Positions 23,886-35,045 of a stretch of 64,000 bases of DNA are shown one piece after another. Source of the stretch: Blastocystis hominis (lineage: Eukaryota; Sar; Bigyra; Opalinata; Blastocystidae); assembly GCF_000151665.1 (NCBI RefSeq), contig NW_013171867.1, positions 734,273 through 798,272 of the forward strand. The letters are read 5' to 3'. The notes below the pieces were generated by a model. The model was not told the origin of the DNA. It did not search any database and saw nothing but the letters and a program-made list of their open reading frames with translations. The number at the start of each line of letters is the position of its first letter. The first letter of the stretch is position 1. A program made the position numbers and the translations under genes.

Positions 23886-25233
23886 ATGTCTGGAATCAGT
23901 ACGCGCGCTCGAGTTGTGGATTATTCCTAGTTGCTCAGCCGGGTAGTATTAAGAAAGTTGCTGCCGCTGCGTTTTTCAAGCTGCGATCCTCTGGCTTTGA
24001 CAAGGAGGAGTGCAAGGAATGCCTGAAATCCTTGTCAGATGATCTGGAAAGCGTGTGTTTTGTCATTTGGTTTAATCCCTATAGTACGTGGAGTGGCTAA
24101 ATAAGAGCATGGAACAGAAGCTGAAGGAGATTGAGTATTATGTAATGACACAGAAAAAGCAGAAAGCGCTTGATAACATTAATTATCGTATGAGAGGTGA
24201 GAACACTCTTGCTATGATCGAGGTGCTGAATCCCATGGTCGAAAAAGTGCGCAAAGCTTACGTAATTGTCTTCTTTTCAAAGTCATCGGTAGAAGTCTGT
24301 TCTGAAGGAAGATAAGGTTCCCGATGACGTGAAGGTGGAACTGACTACGATTATGTACCTCGTGGACAAGCTGAACATCGCGAACTGGCTCAAGCTGAAG
24401 AAGCAGCTGCTTCTGAAGTACGGAAACGACTGGATGGAGAAGGTGGAGAGCAAGAAGAAGAACGTGGATGCGCAGATCCTCGAGTTCGAGTCGTTCAAGG
24501 TACTGTGTGTGGAATGTGTGTCATGCAGCCGAAAGAGAAGAACGTCCGTGACAAGTACAAGGAATACGAAGATGCCTGGAAGCTGAAGCTGAAGAAGGAG
24601 GAGGAGGAGCTGGACATCGAGGAGCTGGACGAGGACGTGGCGACGGAGTCGGACACGCAGATCCGCGATGTGCACAATCTGGATGACATCGATAGCGACG
24701 ATCTCTCGCCGATCGCGTTGAAGAAGTTCGAGAAGAAGTCGCTGAAGAAGGAAGGAGCGAGCTCGTCTTCGTCGTCTTCGTCTTCTTCTAGTTCGGATTC
24801 GGATTCGGATTCGGATTCGGACTCGGATTCGGACTCGGATGGAAAGAAGAAGAAGAAGGGCAAGGCTTTGGCGAAGAAGGCTGCGAAGAAGGAGGAATCG
24901 AGCTCGGAGTCCAGTTCCGATTCGGAGTCGGAGAAGGAGGAGAAGAAGAAGAAGGAAGAGAAGAAGAAGGAGGAGTCGAGCTCCGATTCTTCTGATTCTG
25001 ATTCCGATTCTTCCGATTCCGAGTCTGAGAAGGAAGAAGAGAAGAAGAAGAAGGAAGAGGAGGAGAAAAAGAAGAAGGAAGAGTCGAGCTCCGATTCCTC
25101 GGATTCCGATTCCGATTCCGATTCATCGTCCAGCTCGGATTCCGACTCGGAGCCGAAAAAGAAGGAGGCGTCTTCTTCGGATTCATCGTCCAGCTCGGAT
25201 TCGGATTCGGATTCGGATTCGGACTCAGACTAA
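23886..25233 (+). CDS. IST1-like helical protein with long acidic serine tail
   Basis: Four introns (23899-23930, 24053-24084, 24262-24292, 24500-24528) leave 408 codons including the stop. The start ATG at 23886 gives MSGIIAQPGSIKKV. Residues about 60-200 form amphipathic helices; VPDDVKVELTTIMYLVDKL then LKKQLLLKYGNDWM resembles the late part of the IST1 domain, an ESCRT-III-like fold that regulates Vps4 on endosomes, where a helix of this kind precedes a KYG motif. The N-terminal IST1 signature is weak. The C-terminal ~170 residues are alternating blocks of Ser/Asp, Glu and Lys, probably heavily phosphorylated and disordered. Alternatives include an elongation- or nucleolar-type acidic protein with an unrelated helical head. 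The acidic tail is certain; IST1 is a tentative call. Confidence 0.4.
24770..24842. repeat. Ser/Asp-coding short tandem repeat
   Basis: TCTTCG/GATTCG hexamer-like repeats encode a poly-Ser then (Ser-Asp)n stretch; a second, shorter copy lies at about 25190-25231. Confidence 0.85.
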
Positions 25234-25294
25234 AGCGTGTTTGCGATTGCTTAATTTTTTTGTTTGTGTTAATCCTTCTCAATTTGATTCTATT

Positions 25295-25556
25295 ATGGAG
25301 GATAAGGACAAGGAGGATCATGAGGTGAAGGAGACTGAGCATCCTAAGCCTAGATTTGGAATATTGAAGAAAAGGAGCATTCCCGTTAAAGAACTGTATG
25401 GCACATAATGGATACAACATATGTAGATTATATGAACATCCTTTAGAGCTGGAGTGTAAGAGATTCAAAAAGGATGGCCAATTTGAATCGATGAACCTAA
25501 GTGATACTTCTAATGAGGAAGAGGAGTTTGTTGCTATTGCTTATTCTTATCTCTAG
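25295..25556 (+). CDS. Small charged protein of unknown function
   Basis: I do not recognise this gene. An ATG at 25295 opens MEDKDKEDHEVKETEHPKPR, followed by FGILKKRSIPVKEL. A 31-nt GT..AG intron at 25396-25426 keeps the frame, and the protein then continues LYEHPLELECKRFKKDGQF and ends after an acidic stretch (NEEEEF). With the encoded TAG at 25554-25556 it is 76 residues. An alternative last intron (25530-25556) would end it a few codons later. The protein is hydrophilic with no membrane segment. It lies 61 bp after the IST1-like gene. The splice-restored frame is the main reason to believe it is real. Confidence 0.4.
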
Positions 25557-25736
25557 TCATCTACCCTCTGATCTTATTAGCTTTAAGAATCTTACTATTC
25601 CTAATGACGCTTATTGTAGTGGACAGAAAGGAGGTACTAATAATTTGATATTCTCTCTAGATTTCTCGTCTTCCATGTGTCTTGGCTCCGAATTACATCT
25701 ACAGCACCCTCTCTTCATAAAGCTAGTGGAGGGAAA

Positions 25737-27598
25737 ATGGAAGCCCAAGAAACTTCCAAGTCGGAAATCCACTTCGTATGTGAACGTCATTCCAGTCTAA
25801 TCCTCAGCAAATCACCCAAGAGTTCTGATTCTCCCGAGAAATCTCCCGTTACCCAGATTCTCGAAACCATTTTCCCCAAATCTTGGTGGGAAAAAGACCC
25901 TGCTTCCGCCATGATCCCCATCGACTCGCTCGAATACTCCATCCAATACCTTCCTCTCCCCATCTCCCCCTCGTATCAGGTCAGCTACCAGGGCAATCCG
26001 CTTCCCCTCAACAGTCTTCAGCTTGCATTCTGCCGCTCCATCGCTTCCACCCTGCAAACAAAAGACAAATCCGCTCTCGATTCGGTTCTCAGAGAGCTTC
26101 GCAATCTCGGTGAGCTGCCTCCCATCGACGATCCTTCCTCTCTGGACTTCTCCGAGATCCCCAACATCAAACTGCCTCACGCGGGAAAGATGCTAAGCTT
26201 TGTTCTGCTCAATGGATCGGTGTATTCGATTCGAACGCCCATTCACCAATTCAAAGTGGACAAATCACGCTCCGTTTCGGTAATCCGTTTTCTCCCATTC
26301 TCTCTCGCAGCAATTCACGCTTCCAGAAACGGTTAGTCTCCATGGAACGCTCGATTCGCCGATTCCATACTGCTCCCTGCAAGGCCACAACTGGGAAACG
26401 ATTCAATTCGACCCGAAAGCGAAGTGGATCGCGCGCACAGAAACCGCCAATTTGATATCGCTGTATAACATCGATATGATGGGAGCGGAAGTTGTGAGAC
26501 AGCGAATGCTGAAAGTAGAAGCAAAGGATTTGCTGGATGGTTGTAGAGCCAAATGATCGCGATTGGATTGAAGGATATGCGATCCTGGGTCAAACGGTGC
26601 ATTGCCTGTTCAACAATCCAACTAGGGTAGGAGTTTTGGAATTGCAGAAACATAGTCAACTCGCCACAATGTTTTGGCTGTATGACAATTTGGGATTTGA
26701 AATGCTTTTGAAAATGAGTTTGGCGCCTTCTATTTCGTGGACCGTTTCGATGTTGAGATTCCATAAAAAAGACACCATCGATTTTTACATTTACGACAAC
26801 ACGAGTGACTTTGTTCGAATCAACGTGGCTCTGTCGAGCTTCTCTTATTTCTAGTTCGAAAACCTCGAAAAAGGAGCTTCGATTTTCCAGAATCTTTTTA
26901 ATTACTGCAAATCCAAGAAGCCCAGTGCTTTAGTGTTCGATCAAGTCAATGAACGAATCCTTTATTCTCATTTATCGCTTTATTTCGAAGTCTTCGATAA
27001 AGAATCCTTCTTTGTTTACCAGATGACAAAGCTTATGGAACTCTTTCTGTACCATCTCCATGCCAAAAAAGCGACAAGTGAGAACGTGTTTGAATGCATT
27101 CGGAACGCAGCCGAGATTTTGCATCAAAACCCGATCCCTGGAAAAGGGGAATCGGAGAAACTTTTGTCCTCTTATGAGTTAGTACGACAGAAGAAACAAG
27201 TAGTGAAGAAAGCGATGGAAATTATTAGCGAAGCAAAGAAGCTGTCAAAGGATGGATCGAATTCGACATCGAATTCGACATCGAATACGCAATCAGAAGA
27301 GGAATCGAGAGAATTGGAGGAAATGCTTCAGAAAACTAAGGACGGTCTCAGTGAAGAAAATGGAACGAATTCAAGAGTGCTAAAATGGATAGAGAAGGAG
27401 GAGTGGAAGCAAGAATGGATCAAGGCGTTCGGAGGGAAGACGAATATGGAGAAAATGAAGATGGCTGTTTTGAGGTGCATGATCAATCATAAGTTTTCTA
27501 TTAAAAATCTCGAGGAAGAACTTTCAAATGTGGAAAGAAAACTTAGAAAGGCTGCAAAGCGTATTATGAAGGAGGTAATAACTGAAACGAGATTGTGA
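25737..27598 (+). CDS. Hypothetical protein with C-terminal coiled coil
   Basis: I do not recognise this gene. The likely start is ATG 25737 (MEAQETSKSEIHFVCERHSS). A 29-nt intron near 26281-26309 joins RSVS to QFTLPETVSLHG, and a 30-nt intron at about 26825-26854 joins FVRIN to FENLEKGAS; a further join near 26520-26550 is unresolved. The first two thirds look like beta strands with short repeats such as TETANLISLYNIDM and DTIDFYIYDN, perhaps a propeller. The last third (about 27000-27590) is highly charged and helical, with coiled-coil heptads (VERKLRKAAKRIMKEV). A propeller plus helical tail would fit a scaffold, for example in trafficking or a nuclear pore, but that is speculation. Confidence 0.5.
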
Positions 27599-28139
27599 GG
27601 GATAGAGGCGAAAGCACGTGAAAGTGTTGTCTTTGTTAGGTTGCGTCGACCCGCGTGTTGTGGTAGCGTGGTGCAAGCAGGTTTTTTGTTTGTGGGGGAA
27701 GTCATAGATAGAGGAAACTCTCAATTAATGAGATTTATACCGATGAAGTTAACCAATTTAGGATTTCATGGGCAACGAATACAAGTGCTCTTTTTGTGTT
27801 TTGTTCTGTTTGTTTCACTAGTTTCTAAAATAGCTTTTGGGAAGATTCATGGGATGGTACAGGTGTTGTAACAAAGTAGTTGGAATTATCATGGATAGTA
27901 TTCATTGTATTGGACAAAGAGTATTTGCTGATCATTGCATCAATTAGCAAGATCAGTGAAAATAAAAGAAACATCTAGATATAATAAAAAAGGAATACTA
28001 TCAAGTGGTTGCTCCATCTGCATACCACATATATCAGATAATGTAAATATGGTTGTATCTACTTCAGAAGAAGAAAAAAAGAAGAGGAAGAAGAATCCGT
28101 TTCTGAGACATAAATATACTCCATTCCGCTTTCCTCTTC
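27599..28139. other. Intergenic region, nothing recognisable
   Basis: About 540 bp of AT-rich sequence. No convincing coding segment, RNA gene or repeat is seen. Confidence 0.5.
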
Positions 28140-28740
28140 ACTTTATGTTCTTGCATTCCTATTCTCATATTGATCCACTCCATTGTATTGACAATAATTC
28201 AATCCACCGCACTTATTGAAAAAAGGATTGCACTTTTGGCAATCATCAGAGATACCAATGAATGGATCACACACCATCGATGATTTCGGCTCCATTTCCG
28301 GACGATATCTAGGGCGAGGTCTAGGCACCATACCAGAACTAAGAAGAGGAACCAAGGGATTAGGCATGACTGTTTCCACCAATATGTTGCTCGCTAAATG
28401 AACCTTCGATGAGGAATCAAACTCGCAAGCAATTCTTGAGGAAGAGGAACGCCATTACAACAGGTGAATAAAATGTGAATCATAATCACAAACTCAGCAA
28501 AGTCCAAACGACCATCCTTATCCAAATCAGACATCGAATACAATTTCTCCAATCCTTTTTTAGGTCATCCACTCTGAGAATGATAGGCAATCACAGCATC
28601 ATGAGGCAATTTGTGGCTCTGATCCTTGTACAACTGTAAGAATTATTGTTGAATGAAAGCACGTTGTTCATTGAATTCACCGTGACATATCAACTTTCTA
28701 TTCTCATGACAAAAAAATTATCATGTATTCTCCTTTAATA
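28140..28740 (-). pseudogene. Broken EH-domain (EPS15/Pan1-like) gene
   Basis: The minus strand at about 28430-28650 encodes most of an EH domain: LYKDQSHKLPHDAVIAYHSQ, then KKGLEKLYSMSDLDKDGRL, then FAEFVIMIHIL and GVPLPQELLASLIP. The EF-hand loop DLDKDGRLDFAEF is intact. In the conserved SGLP position, an in-frame TGA replaces the leucine (SG-stop-PKKGLEKL), with the frame continuous on both sides. A TAG follows the domain after SLIPHRRFI, and the downstream Pro/Arg-rich tail (28143-28382) is in a different frame with no clean intron joining it. A 29-nt intron ending near 28635 is still recognisable. EH proteins act in endocytosis by binding NPF motifs. A sequencing error or stop readthrough is possible, but two faults favour a decayed host gene. 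Confidence 0.5.
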
Positions 28741-28948
28741 TGGTTTAAAACACGTTTAAAACTGCATTGATCCAGGATAACATTATACGACTGTACAAAA
28801 GCAACACAACTAACTCAAAGAAAGTATTCTTAATATAAACAAACAATTATAACGCTATTACAAATACAATGACCTGAATTAGTGACAATCAACTTCCACT
28901 CCCGATTTTTTTCAATAAAAAGTATTAAAGTCTTTGAAATAAAAAGAA

Positions 28949-31615
28949 ATGCCAAATCAATCTATTTGTGTTGAGAAATTCCCATCTAAGGCAAAAATAG
29001 GTTTGCCGCCAAAAATCAAACAATCATATTTTATTTATATTACGATGCAAAAGATTGCTGATTTTGTCAACTCCTTTATTGTCGGCTATAGTGTTGATAG
29101 CTCCATTATCCAAAATGTGCAGGCATACTTGAATGAGAAATGGGAAGTAGATGGTTGGATTTCACTCATATTGAGTAATGGAGAGTGTGCAATGTTGCGA
29201 TTCAATAATGGAGTATTCATGAATCAAGGATTTGTCCTCAATGAGCAGAAAGTGTTGAAAGTGTTCGGAAATCATCAAATTGGTGATATTTCATATAATG
29301 AAGAACAATCCATTGTTGAAGAAGGAATAGTGGACTTGGATCATGGGACTCGATTTGAAGGATTGATATTGACAGAAAACAAGTTTGGAATTCCATTTGG
29401 ATATGGTGAAATGTATGATGATGATGGAATATTGGTGTACAAGGGCATAATGATCAATTGGAAACGATTTGGATATGGAACGAGTTATCATAATAATGGA
29501 TGTATTGAATATGAAGGATATTGGTGTGATGACAATCGATTTGGAAGAGGAATCGTGTATGATCGATATGGTAAATTAGTGAAAGAATGTAAATGGTACA
29601 ATGGTATAGAATGTGATACTGACGTCGTATATGAAGGCGATGGAAGCAAACCACTGAATATGGGAATGAAACATTTGAAGCTGATCGACAGGTGTATATT
29701 ACGCGATTGGGATGTTTCATGGTTTCTGAATTTGGAATCAATCGAAATCGGCGATAAATGTTTTAGGTTTGTAAAGGCATTCAAAATCGATGGATTGAAT
29801 CGATTGAAAACTATCAAAATTGGAAAGAAGTCATTTACACACCAGAAGTTTTGGTTTGACGGGGATATGGACAATAACGAAAACGAAAATGAGAAAATTG
29901 ATGTTAAAACAAAATCATTTCGTATACTGAATTGTGAATCATTGGAATCGATTCAAATTGGTGAACATAGTTTCAGTGATTTTGGAGGCGACTTTGAATT
30001 GAAGAATCTACCACAATTGAAATCCATTCAACTTGGTGCTGTTAAAAGTTATTCTCGCAATTTCTGGTATGGATCGTTAGTGATTCGAGGTATTGATATA
30101 TTATATTGATGATTTGATAAATGCATAGATCTTCCAAATCTGCATTCCATTGAACTGGGTGATGATGCATTCCATGAATCTGTATCAACAGTAATCGAAA
30201 GTATTGAATGAATTTGAATGAAATGATTGATCTGTAGATCTTCCATCATTACAATCCATTCAACTCGGCTTTCATTGCCTATGTGGATCATGGAATGACA
30301 ACTCATGCTCCTTGATAATGCGAAGTATGAATGAAATGATTCGAAATGATTGAATTATTAGATCTTCCAAGTCTTACATCCTTAAGTTCCAAAGAAGACA
30401 GTTTCCTTTTTTCTCGTTCAGTGACATTGGAGAGTAGACAAAGAATAGAGTATTGATCGTATTTAGATATTCCGAATCTACATTCAATCGAAATCCCTCA
30501 TTCTCATTGGAGATATTCTTCTTTTCAGTACATTCAGAAGAAATCAATTTCAAGTACTTACTATGGATCATTTCTATTTTTAGATGTTAGCGAAGAGTTA
30601 TCGTCAGCCATTCCTTTTATTTCGAACGATATTGAACAGATGGATTCATCTGTTTCTTCAATCAAAATTCCAAATAACAGCTGTAATGATGATCATAGTT
30701 CCACTCTTGTCTTTTCTCGCTTTCCTTCACTGGAATTACTGGAAATGGGCGATGAGTGTTATAAACTAACGAAGTCTTTCTGTATTGATGGTATAAAGAA
30801 GCTGAGTTGTTTGAAAATCGGATCAAATTCATTTACCATGAATACAGAGAAACGCAGATGTCGTTCAAGTTCATTTCAGATCAAGAATTGTGAGTCATTG
30901 AAAACGATTGAAATCGGAATTTTCAGTTTTTCTGACTGTTCAGGAGGATTTGGATTAAAGAATCTTCCGTCATTACAGTCGATCAAAATTGGTACAATTG
31001 GAAGAAAGTCATACAATTTCTATAGAAGTTCGTTTATAATACGAAGTATGGATATTCTTTGAACTCTGTTGAAATACTAGATCTTCCAAATCTAAAAACC
31101 ATCACATTAGGTGAACGAGCGTTTTATGATTCCTTATCAACAATCATCGAAAGTAGATATCGATTGGAATGAAATGACGGGAATAGATCTTCCGTCGTTG
31201 CAATCTATTGAACTTGGCCGGTATGCTCTCTATGGAAACAAAAGCAGTTCATCAAGTTCCTTGAAAATGCGAAGTATGGATGAAAGGATTCGAAATGATG
31301 GGTGTAGATCTTCCAAATCTGAAGTCCATTACATGTAGCAAAGGATATAGCTTCCATCGCCCTCGAAAAGTAATTTTGAAAGGTAATCTAGTGCATTCAT
31401 CGTTGATTATTCAGATATTCCAAATCTTCAAGACGTTAATCTTCCTCATTCGTTTTGTTTTGTCAAATCAAAATCTGTTTCGAGTACAACGATCCATTGC
31501 CCACTTACAAATAGATGTTTCTCCATTGATTTCCGACTTAATTATTGAAGAAGAAACTGACTCTGAGTATATTAGTGATTCCAGTGATTCGCCCTATGAG
31601 GAACACAAGAAGTAG
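28949..31615 (+). CDS. MORN-LRR protein A, many modular LRR exons
   Basis: The N-terminal exon (28949-30089) encodes MORN-type repeats (YEGYWCDDNRFGRGIVYDRYG at about residues 190-210), then leucine-rich repeats of the BspA-like kind (LESIEIGDKCFRFVKAF, LKTIKIGKKSF, LESIQIGEHSFSD). Short exons follow, each beginning (g/a)ATCTTCCnnn to give an (N/D)LPxLxSIxLG repeat, separated by introns of about 31-39 nt, for example 30090-30128 and 30201-30237, all in phase 1. A second large LRR exon lies at about 30585-31055, then the small-exon series repeats. The exon 30238-30325 is 88 nt and breaks the phase by one base, while the equivalent exons in both gene series keep phase, so the gene may be damaged or spliced differently there. 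No signal peptide is seen. Function is unknown; such repeats usually bind proteins or membranes. Confidence 0.6.
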
Positions 31616-31926
31616 AGTGCATGGAATCGCTTAAAGAATACTATATCCAATTAAAGAAGAGTAATTTTAATGTTAGTCGACTTATTTTTTATTTTTTTGT
31701 TACAAAACTGGTTTAAGAGCTGTTAAGTGATAACTCGTTTGTTATTAAGTGTATTTGTACACTTTTAATACAATAGTATGAAAAAAACATAGGCAACGGA
31801 TCTTGATTCACTTCCTGCATACGCATCTTCTTCAATAACCACGAGATCCTATTCCAAGGAATTTAACTATCTGATACCGACAAGATCAGCGAGAATCAAA
31901 GAAACATCTAAGATTAAAGTGAACTA

Positions 31927-31934
31927 AACAAACA
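31927..31934 (-). terminator. TGTTTGTT 3'-end motif of MORN-LRR gene B
   Basis: The minus strand reads TGTTTGTT here, right after the last LRR exon of gene B. Confidence 0.5.
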
Positions 31935-34464
31935 ATACTAATCACGGATTTGGAATGAATTCTCCAAAATGACTGAGGTAAATTGATTTTTCTAAGATTT
32001 GGAATATCTAAATTCTATCGATATTCCTAATTTCATTCTACTTTCCAAAACAGCAGAACGAGGACAAGTAAAACCATATCCTCCAGTATTGATAATGGAT
32101 GTTAGACTAGGAAGATCTAATAATTCAATCATTTCGATTCATTTCATTCATACTTCGCATTGTCAATGAACATGATTCATTATCATTTCCACAAAGTGCA
32201 GCCAAACCGAGTTGAATGGATTGTAATAATGGAAGATCTACAGATCAATCATTTTATTCAAATTCATTCAATACTTTCGATTACTGTTGATACAGATTCA
32301 TGGAATGCATGATCACCCAGTTCAATAGAATGCAGATTTGGAAAATCTATGCATCATTCAAATATTCAATATCATATCAATACCTTGAATCACAAACGAA
32401 CTAGAATAGAAATTCCATGACCTACTTCCAATTGTACCAATTTGAATGGATTGTAATTGTGGTAGATTCTTCAATTCAAAGTCGCCAGCATAATCACTGA
32501 AACTATATCCACCAATTTGAATGGATTCCAATGATTCACAGTTCAATATGTGGAATGATTTCGATTTATCCTCTCCGTAAGTATTCTTTTTCTGAGTAAA
32601 TGAATTGCTTCCGATTTTGATCGTTTTCAATCGATTCAATCCATCGATTTGGAATGTTTTCACTGAGCCAAAACATTCATCACCAATCTCAATGTATTCA
32701 ACATTAGTAAATCGAGAGAAATCAAATATGGTATATTCATTATCATTACAAGTCCAATTGGGAAGAACGATCCGAATAATAGATGATTTCATTGATCGGA
32801 TAATATTGGAATGGTATATTTTTGAAGGTAATAGTCCAGAAAGGAGTGGGCTAACATCTAAAGTAAATTGCGATATCTATTATGTACTATTCACAACGAC
32901 GTCAATAATACTATAAAATGAATGAGGTAGATCCACCATTTTGAGATTTGGAATATCTAAATACACTTAATTGTTTCTTTTTGAACTACTTTCCAATGTC
33001 AAATAACGCTTATAATGGAAGCTATATCCTTTAGAATTGATAATAGATGCCAGATTGGGAAGATCTGAAGTGTTTATTTCAAATCATTTCATTCATACTC
33101 CGCATTATCAATGAGCAGGATTCACCTTCACTATATCCAGCAAGTGCGCTCCAACCGAGTTCAATGGATTGTAATAATGGAAGATCTATACCAATATTCC
33201 CTACAAACTCATTCAATACTTTCAATTATTGTCGACGTGCTCCCAAATGATGTATCACCCAATGAAATGGATTGTAGACTTGGAAGATCTAATCAAAATA
33301 AAATCCCCTAATTCACTGACCTTGGAGTATAAATGAGCTGTGTATGTCAAAATTCCATGACTTGGTTCCAATTTTCCCAACTGTAATTGACTGCAGTGAA
33401 TTCAAATTTCTCAATACAAAATCTCCTCCATAATCACTGAAACTACCCTCACCAATTTCAATCGTTTTCAATGATTTACAATTCATTATTGTGAATGACT
33501 TAAATTCAATTATCACTCTACTTTCCGCAGCCTTGTTATCATTTTCCCAATCACTTTCTTTCACTTGAGTAAACGAATTCTTTCCGATTTTCAAACTTCT
33601 CAATCGATTCAATCCTTCGATTTTGACTTCTAGCACGGATTCAAAGCAATCATCACCGATTTCAATGGATCGTATCCTATTATAATTGTTCAGATCCAAT
33701 TGATTCAAGTCGTTACAGCAATTCGATGATATCGTCAAATCTGTTACCTGCAGACTCATATCAGTGAGGTCTTTAGTATTCTGGATCACCAGTTGTAGTG
33801 GAACTGGGTGGTACCATCCATCAGTTAGATCCACTCCACTCACTTCTGCTCCATCTTTCCATTCACATTCTCGAGTTGCGATTCCAGTCTTTTCATCGAT
33901 CAAACATCCTTTCCCTTCACGAATAAATCGTTCATTGTCTTCATCATAGCGAAATCCACCCACATAGATTGGAATTCGTTTCATTGGATCCAAGCTATCT
34001 GCTCCGTTTCGCTTCAATTCGGTCATCGTATCTCCATTGAAACATCGAATCACCTCTTTCAATACTCCTTTGCTCCACATCCCTTCCACAACCACATTTC
34101 CGCTTTCTTCATCGTATTCGATACCCCAGCCTTCTTTCATTCGTCTTTCGTTGTACCCTCCGTGATACAGCAAATGCCCCGTTTGGACTGACCAGATTTC
34201 CATTCGTTGGCTTTTTTCGTAATTAGTAATGCGATTGAAGTTTCTTTGTTCCAGAATATCTTCGAACCGTTGACTGAAATCCACTCGACCATTCTTGTAG
34301 GCGGTAAATTCTTCCGATCTTTTTCCTTTCTCGTTTTCTTGCCACTTCTGTTTCAGTACGTTATTTTCAAAAAGAAATACATCCCCTGATTCAGACCGTA
34401 AAAGAAATTCGGCCTTATGAACTCCTTGATAGCGTTGAGCAGTGTATTTTATCCCATTCCTCAT
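31935..34464 (-). CDS. MORN-LRR protein B, inverted paralogue of A
   Basis: This mirrors gene A on the opposite strand. The first large exon (33313-34464) has MORN-like units (GWGIEYDEESGNVVVEGMW) then LRRs (IRSIEIGDDCFESVLEV, LRSLKIGKNSF, LKTIEIGEGSFSDYG). It is followed by small LRR exons at 33050-33310, a second large exon (about 32390-32860; VEYIEIGDECFGSVKTF) and another small-exon series to about 31950. The exon order, boundaries and phase-1 introns match gene A, so both come from one duplicated ancestor. The open frame continues upstream of the ATG at 34464 for some 36 codons without another in-frame ATG before a stop, so a further 5' exon is possible. The 3' end is near a TGTTTGTT at 31927-31934; its exact stop is unresolved. 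Confidence 0.6.
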
Positions 34465-35045
34465 AATTGTTTCAGGCTGGCCGAGGGTGATATATCTATC
34501 TTGTAGATATTGTGATCCCTTGAATTCTTTTAGAACAGCTATTGGTAATTGTAGATAAGAGAATCAACATTGCGAATTCATTCTTTGATGCGGCAATATA
34601 CCTTCGAAATAAACTTTGTTATATTTACAACAAAAAATGGCCAATTTTGGCACAATAGATTCTATGTGGAGATGCGTAGATGCGAATATCAATTAGTGTA
34701 TGTGTAAACTAAACAGTACCACGTCCTCTTGTCCTCGTTCTCAAGTAGATTTGAATATGAGGTAACTCTTTTGTTACTAAATAGATATACATATTTAAAT
34801 AGTATTGTTGACACAAAACCATACTGAAATCACAGAGTTGGGTTGGGTTGTGTAGCTTGACAAAGATAGGTAGAACTGGCTCTCTTTCCATTCTCATCCA
34901 GTTCCTCGTTGCATAAGCATGCACAAGCACTCCAAACCCGCACGATTCTACATCGACTCTCCAATTCCACCAACCAGTTTCGAACAAACACATCGATAGC
35001 AAGCTATCTCTTCTTGATTATTTCAATCCTGCACTTCCCTCCCGC
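34465..35045. other. AT-rich intergenic region
   Basis: About 580 bp between the MORN-LRR gene and SufCB. A minus-strand TGTTTGTT is at 34983-34990 and may serve the SufCB 3' end. No gene is seen. Confidence 0.5.

Noticed and set aside
28560-28585. 18-nt micro-intron to remove the TGA in the EH domain
   Set aside because: GTGGATGACCTAAAAAAG has GT..AG ends, but the EH alignment is gap-free with the 18 nt kept, so a point nonsense change is simpler.
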